Shown here one piece after another: positions 60,053 through 64,000 of a stretch of 64,000 nt of DNA. Positions within the stretch are counted from its first letter, which is position 1, and every line of letters starts with the position of its first letter. The notes below the pieces were generated by a model. That model was not told the DNA's origin. It saw only the letters and a program-made list of their open reading frames with translations, and did not search any database. Source of the stretch: an uncultured Eubacteriales bacterium (GTDB taxonomy: Bacteria > Bacillota > Clostridia > Oscillospirales > CAG-382); assembly GCA_934479825.1 (NCBI GenBank), contig CAKSOW010000002.1, positions 62,001 to 126,000 on the forward strand, read 5' to 3'. The position numbers and the translations under genes were made by a program.

Positions 60053-61063
60053 ATGAACCAAAACAGCGAATGGTGGAAAAACGCAGGCGAAGAACCGATG
60101 AAAAAAGGACAGAAGTTTATAAAAGGCTTCAAGAAATTCTTTTTTCCGGCTCTTTTGGCTGTTATCCTTCTGGCGCTCGTATTCACCTCACTCTACACCG
60201 TCGGCGACAAGGGGCAAGCCGTTGTCACCACGTTCGGCAAGGTCACGTCTGTGGCCGATCCGGGCATTCACATCAAAATTCCTTTCGGCATTCAGCATGC
60301 CACCTATGTCAACGTCAATGAATTGCAGAAGATTGAGATCGGTTTTCGCACCGGTTACACCAACGACGACACGGAAACCATTGACAGCGAAAGCAAAATG
60401 ATCAGCGGCGACTACAATATCGTCAACTGCGATTTCTTTGTGGAATACAAGATTTCCGACCCGGTCAAGTATCTGTACAATTCGGCCGATCCGCGCGAAA
60501 TTCTGAAAAGCCTTGCGCAAAGCCACATCCGCAACGTCATCAGTTCCTATGACGTTGACAGCATTCTCACCACCGGAAAGGGCGAAATTCAGGCAAAGAT
60601 CAAAGAAGCCATAACCGAAGAGCTTGCGGCCTACGATCTCGGTCTTTCCTTAACCGACATCAAATTGCAGGACAGCGAACCGCCGACGCTGGAAGTCAGG
60701 GAGGCCTTTAAGGAAGTTGAAACGGCAAAGCAGGACAAGGACACCGCAATCAATGTGGCGCGCGCCTATGAAAACAGCGAACTTCCGCTTGCCCAGGCCG
60801 AGGCCGATAAGTTGATCCAGAATGCCGAATACCTCAAACAGGATCGCATCAACGAAGCCAATATGCAGGTCGCTATGTTCAACGCCATGTACGAACAGTA
60901 TAAGCTGAACCCCGAAATTACGCGCAAACGCATGTTTTACGAGGCCGTCGAGCAGGTCATGCCCAACGCCAAGGTCTATATCGACACTTCGGACGGTTCA
61001 ACACAGAAATTACTCCCCATTGACAGCTTTTCGGCGAATTCCGCGGAGGTGAACGGCAAATGA
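60053..61063 (+). CDS. hflK: FtsH protease activity modulator HflK
   Basis: A 336-residue SPFH/prohibitin-family membrane protein. One N-terminal helix (~25-45) is followed by the SPFH domain (VGDKGQAVVTTFGKVTSVAD, GIHIKIPFGIQ, DPREILKSLAQSHIRNVIS) and a coiled coil (KEVETAKQDKDTAINVARAY). With HflC it forms a large membrane cage around FtsH. ftsH itself is not adjacent. ATG 60053 has AAAGGCGG upstream. The stop overlaps the hflC start (ATGA), so the subunits are made in equal amounts. Confidence 0.93.
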   Translation: MNQNSEWWKNAGEEPMKKGQKFIKGFKKFFFPALLAVILLALVFTSLYTVGDKGQAVVTTFGKVTSVADPGIHIKIPFGIQHATYVNVNELQKIEIGFRTGYTNDDTETIDSESKMISGDYNIVNCDFFVEYKISDPVKYLYNSADPREILKSLAQSHIRNVISSYDVDSILTTGKGEIQAKIKEAITEELAAYDLGLSLTDIKLQDSEPPTLEVREAFKEVETAKQDKDTAINVARAYENSELPLAQAEADKLIQNAEYLKQDRINEANMQVAMFNAMYEQYKLNPEITRKRMFYEAVEQVMPNAKVYIDTSDGSTQKLLPIDSFSANSAEVNGK

Positions 61064-61950
61064 AAACGAAGAACAAAAAGAACATTCTGACAACGCTTGT
61101 GATCTTTCTTGTTATTGCAGTGTTTCTTGTACTGTCAGAATGCTTTTACACAGTCGGCGAAGATGAATTTGTCAATGTCATCCGCTTTGAAAAAACCGTA
61201 CAGACCGTTTCCGGTGCCGGATTACATTTCAAGCTGCCGTTTACCGATTCGGTGCGCCGTTTCCCGAAAAAAGTGCTGCTTTATGATATGAAACCGAGTG
61301 AAGTGCTCACGGCAGACAGCAAGACCATGCAGGTAGACAACTATGTTTTATGGCGCATTACCGATCCGCTCAAATTCTACAAAACGCTCGGTTCCAAGAG
61401 TGAAGCGGAAACGCGTATCGATATGCTCACATACAGCGCCATCAAGACCGAAATGGGCAAATCCCTGCGCGACGATATCATCAACCAAGACGATATGAGC
61501 CGCGAACTTTTCAACAACAACATTCTTGCCGCCGCAACCGGTGCAACCGACGATTACGGAATTGAGATCATCGATATCAAGATCAAAAAGCTTGACCTGC
61601 CAAGCGACAACGAAGAAGCCGTTTACCGCCGCATGATCTCCGAAAGAAGCAAAATTGCGGAGCAATACCGCGCCGACGGCAACAAAGAAGCCGAAATGAT
61701 ACGCAACGAAGTCGATAAGCAGAAAAACATTCTCATTTCGGATGCCAAGGCGCGTGCCGAACAGATAAAAGCCGAGGGAGAAGCCGAATACATGCGCATT
61801 CTGGCAGACGCCTACAACACCCCGGAAAAGCAGAACTTTTACAATTTTACACGTGCGCTTGACGCGGTCAAGGTCTCCCTTGACGGCGAGGACGTCACCA
61901 TTATTCTCGGAAAGGATTCCGCACTTGCGGACGCTTTGCTTCGTCCGTAA
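61060..61950 (+). CDS. hflC: FtsH protease modulator HflC
   Basis: A 296-residue partner of HflK. An N-terminal helix (~8-28) is followed by the SPFH domain (VGEDEFVNVIRFEKTVQTVS, GLHFKLPFTDSVRRFPK, WRITDPLKFYKTLGS) and the characteristic RMISERSKIAEQYRADGNKEA coiled coil. Overlaps hflK by 4 bp. GGAGG sits in the hflK C-terminal codons just before it. Confidence 0.94.
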   Translation: MKTKNKKNILTTLVIFLVIAVFLVLSECFYTVGEDEFVNVIRFEKTVQTVSGAGLHFKLPFTDSVRRFPKKVLLYDMKPSEVLTADSKTMQVDNYVLWRITDPLKFYKTLGSKSEAETRIDMLTYSAIKTEMGKSLRDDIINQDDMSRELFNNNILAAATGATDDYGIEIIDIKIKKLDLPSDNEEAVYRRMISERSKIAEQYRADGNKEAEMIRNEVDKQKNILISDAKARAEQIKAEGEAEYMRILADAYNTPEKQNFYNFTRALDAVKVSLDGEDVTIILGKDSALADALLRP

Positions 61951-61972
61951 GGCGAGAAGCGCGTAAGGCATC

Positions 61973-62635
61973 ATGTCATTCTTTGACTTTTTCACAGCGG
62001 CAAAATCCGAAAAAAACGATAAGGAAAAAAAGGAAAATTCCGCCTCTCTCGCCGAACTTGTCTGCAAGACCTTTGCCGACCCGCCGGTCTTGGAGACCGA
62101 ACGGCTGCGTTTATGCAAAATTGTTCCGGAGCACGCCGCCGACATGTTTGAATATTCCGGCGACGCTGAGGTCACGCGGTATCTCACCTGGTCGCCCCAC
62201 TCCTCCGCCAAGGAAACCGAGCGGTATATCCGTATCCTGCAAAAGAAATATGCGGACGGCTCGTTCAACGACTGGGGTGTCGTTTTAAAGGAAACCGGAA
62301 AATTCATCGGCACCTGCGGCTACACCTCGTTCGATTACGAACACAACACCGCCGAGGTCGGATATGTGCTCGGAAAGCCCTATTGGGGGCAAGGTTTTGC
62401 ACCGGAGGCTGTCCGGCGCGTCATGCGGTACGGTTTTGAAGTTTTGGGACTTGACGGTTTTACCGCCAAATACATGGAGGGAAACGATGCGTCCGGCAGA
62501 GTCATGCAAAAATGCGGCATGACGCTCGACGGCGTGTATCGGCACAGCATGTACATCAAAGGCGAATTTAAAAACATTGTGGTCTATCATGTAACAAAAG
62601 AGCAGTTTTATGCGGCTCCCGAAAGGAATGCGTAA
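61973..62635 (+). CDS. GNAT family N-acetyltransferase (RimJ/RimL type)
   Basis: A 220-residue acetyltransferase. After a ~35-residue Lys/Glu-rich leader come the family features PVLETERLRLCKIVPEHA, EVTRYLTWSPHSSAKET, the acetyl-CoA loop VGYVLGKPYWGQGFAPEAVR and FTAKYMEGNDASGRVMQKCG. It acetylates a protein N-terminus, amino sugar or small amine; the substrate cannot be told. It lies 22 bp after hflC and 2 bp before the SGNH hydrolase, so it is co-transcribed with both. Confidence 0.9.
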   Translation: MSFFDFFTAAKSEKNDKEKKENSASLAELVCKTFADPPVLETERLRLCKIVPEHAADMFEYSGDAEVTRYLTWSPHSSAKETERYIRILQKKYADGSFNDWGVVLKETGKFIGTCGYTSFDYEHNTAEVGYVLGKPYWGQGFAPEAVRRVMRYGFEVLGLDGFTAKYMEGNDASGRVMQKCGMTLDGVYRHSMYIKGEFKNIVVYHVTKEQFYAAPERNA

Positions 62636-62637
62636 AT

Positions 62638-63654
62638 ATGCAAAAAATCCCCTTTGAAACGCTGCAAGGGCTTACCTTCGGCACTTCTTACACCAAAATC
62701 ACAGACGGTTTGCTGTATTTCTCCCGTTTTTCAGAAAACGAACGGAATAACGCGCAGCTGAATGAGTATTATGAAATCAAAATTCTGAGCACCGCCGGCG
62801 TTCGGCTTGAGTTTATCACGGACAGCCGCACGCTTGAACTCGAAACCGCGGTTCAGACGGAAAACCGGCACAGCCGCACATTTTATGCGTTCGATATCGT
62901 CTGTGACGGAAGGCTTATCGGTCAGATCAAGAATTTTACCGAGCCGCCGGTCTACCCTTATGGCAATTACGACTTAGATGACCGAAAAGGCGTTTTTGCC
63001 TTGCCGGCCGGAAACAAACGCATCTGCATTTACTTTCCGTGGTCGGCTGCCGGAAGAATCCGTTCACTATCAATAGAGGACGGCGCCGTCCTCCGGCCTG
63101 TCACAAAAAAATTGAAGCTCCTGCAATATGGCGATTCCATTACACAAGGCTATGACGCGTTATGCCCGTCGTGCTCCTATGCCTCGCGCATTGCCGCCCG
63201 GTTGGACGCAGACGCGGTAAACAAAGGCATCGGCGGCTCGCTGTTCCTGCCGGAGCTTGTAAAAGACAAAACGGACTTTCAGCCGGACCTTATCACCGTT
63301 GCCTACGGCACAAACGATTGGAACGCCGCCGGAAACTTTGACGACTTCAAACGGCGCTGCAACGCATTTTTCGCCCGGCTTGCCGCACATTACCCCGAAA
63401 CGCCGATTGCTGCGATTTCCCCTATCTGGCGCGCCGACTGCAAGGAAAGCCGTGCGCTCGGCCCGTTTGATACCGTTGCAAAAAACATCCGGGAAACAGC
63501 TGATAAGTATGAAAACATCTTTTTTATCGACGGATTTAATTTTGTGCCGCACGAGACAAAGTATTTCCGGGACGCCTATCTGCATCCGAACGACGAGGGC
63601 TTTTCGTTCTATGCAGACGCTTTGATAAAGCAATTGGAAAAAATACTGAAATAA
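62638..63654 (+). CDS. SGNH/GDSL hydrolase, two-domain esterase
   Basis: A 338-residue cytoplasmic esterase. An N-terminal beta-sandwich (residues ~1-155) precedes the SGNH domain: block I QYGDSITQGYDA with the nucleophile Ser, block II GIGG, block III TVAYGTNDWNAAG, and the catalytic Asp/His in DAYLHPNDEGF. This layout is like CE2/CE20-type carbohydrate acetyl esterases. No signal peptide, so it would act on imported oligosaccharides. AAAGG lies 9-13 nt before the ATG. Confidence 0.9.
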   Translation: MQKIPFETLQGLTFGTSYTKITDGLLYFSRFSENERNNAQLNEYYEIKILSTAGVRLEFITDSRTLELETAVQTENRHSRTFYAFDIVCDGRLIGQIKNFTEPPVYPYGNYDLDDRKGVFALPAGNKRICIYFPWSAAGRIRSLSIEDGAVLRPVTKKLKLLQYGDSITQGYDALCPSCSYASRIAARLDADAVNKGIGGSLFLPELVKDKTDFQPDLITVAYGTNDWNAAGNFDDFKRRCNAFFARLAAHYPETPIAAISPIWRADCKESRALGPFDTVAKNIRETADKYENIFFIDGFNFVPHETKYFRDAYLHPNDEGFSFYADALIKQLEKILK

Positions 63655-63660
63655 GAGCAA

Positions 63661-63688
63661 GAGAGCCGTCGCATCTGCGACGGCTCTC
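63661..63688 (+). terminator. Terminator after the SGNH hydrolase gene
   Basis: GAGAGCCGTCGCA (63661-63673) and its complement (63676-63688) with a 2-nt loop. The U-tract on the plus strand is weak (GAGTGTTTAATTG). It also lies downstream of the convergent gene at 63715. Confidence 0.65.
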
Positions 63689-63714
63689 TGAGTGTTTAAT
63701 TGTAACAATTAAAT

Positions 63715-63999
63715 TTAATAGGAAGTATTGTTATCGATATGGTATTGATATTCTTCAACCAACTGCCAGAATTCTTCTTCGGAATACCATGCGGCATAGT
63801 CCTCGTAATCATCGTAATCGATCGCATAAAGCTTTTTGACGCGCGGATCGTCCGATTCATCATACAGTGCCACACCGATAGCCTTATTGAAATCATTCGC
63901 TAATCTCTGTGCGTTTAAGGTCACACGTGCGATAAGCGCATACACCTCATCTTCGGAAAGATTGAGGAGGTTTTTGTAGTTGTTCGGCGCTTTGACCGG
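63715..63999 (-). CDS. C-terminal part of an unidentified acidic protein, partial
   Basis: The frame is open from the right window edge, giving the last ~94 residues. It begins PVKAPNNYKNLLNLSEDEVY and ends in a Tyr/Asp/Glu-rich tail (IDYDDYEDYAAWYSEEEFWQ). An internal GTG exists at 63945, but the open frame upstream shows that the true start is outside the window. I do not recognise the family. It converges on the SGNH hydrolase gene. Confidence 0.6.
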   Translation of the reverse strand, partial: PVKAPNNYKNLLNLSEDEVYALIARVTLNAQRLANDFNKAIGVALYDESDDPRVKKLYAIDYDDYEDYAAWYSEEEFWQLVEEYQYHIDNNTSY

Positions 64000-64000
64000 T

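Overview
The window looks like a chromosomal segment of an anaerobic, gut-type Clostridia (Bacillota). Genes start mostly after AGGAGG-type ribosome-binding sites, promoters are TTGACA-17-TATAAT, and there are an S-box (SAM-I) riboswitch on metK, an L10 leader before rplJ-rplL, a SpoIIQ-like M23 protein and a glycyl-radical-enzyme microcompartment. I cannot name the species. No CRISPR array, tRNA, rRNA, prophage or insertion sequence was seen.

Layout. 1-5 kb: tail of a B12-binding radical SAM protein, a cytidine deaminase, its DUF2344 partner, mnmG, an AraC regulator and a GNAT_C-type protein. 5-10.9 kb: a small sigma factor, a zinc-ribbon protein, a solo sugar-ABC ATPase, a DUF4380 protein, and metK under a SAM riboswitch. 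11-17.3 kb: a tightly packed five-gene cell-envelope operon (CapA-like lipoprotein, PIG-L deacetylase, GT2-GtrA, NAGPA-like glycosidase, unknown membrane protein). 17.6-25.4 kb: flavodoxin-type reductase, SLH-M13 peptidase and TetR in one operon behind a palindromic operator, then nth and a GHL10-amidase cell-wall protein. 25.5-30.5 kb: an enolase-superfamily dehydratase facing a KDG-type sugar kinase, then a tandem P-II-like protein with a DUF1538 membrane protein.

30.6-43.2 kb is the highlight: a glycyl-radical microcompartment locus for fucose/rhamnose-type metabolism. It has a 1,2-propanediol dehydratase-type GRE and its activase, a PduU/EutS-like shell protein, a EutP/PduV GTPase, a class II aldolase, a GlcG/HbpS protein, a Zn-alcohol dehydrogenase, two hexameric shell proteins, a pentamer, PduS, PduT, a DeoR regulator and an Fe-alcohol dehydrogenase. 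It is split into two operons whose promoters share helically phased 11-bp repeats. No CoA-acylating aldehyde dehydrogenase, PduL or acyl kinase is present, and the GRE carries a ~50-residue internal insertion that resembles an encapsulation peptide. The expected flow is sugar-phosphate to DHAP plus lactaldehyde, then 1,2-propanediol, propionaldehyde and propanol. The oxidative branch to propionate is not encoded here.

43.2-64 kb: DUF6054-like and M15 peptidase genes, a TIM-barrel-like protein overlapping a CDP-alcohol phosphatidyltransferase, rplJ-rplL, a broken sialate O-acetylesterase, M23 and LCP-like proteins, a MnmM-like methyltransferase and a MATE exporter. After these comes a run of genes led by a polysaccharide deacetylase: ECF S-component, type II pantothenate kinase, GH78 rhamnosidase and Gfo/Idh/MocA oxidoreductase. 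The rhamnosidase gives a plausible source of rhamnose for the microcompartment. The window ends with hflK-hflC, a GNAT, an SGNH hydrolase and a partial acidic protein.
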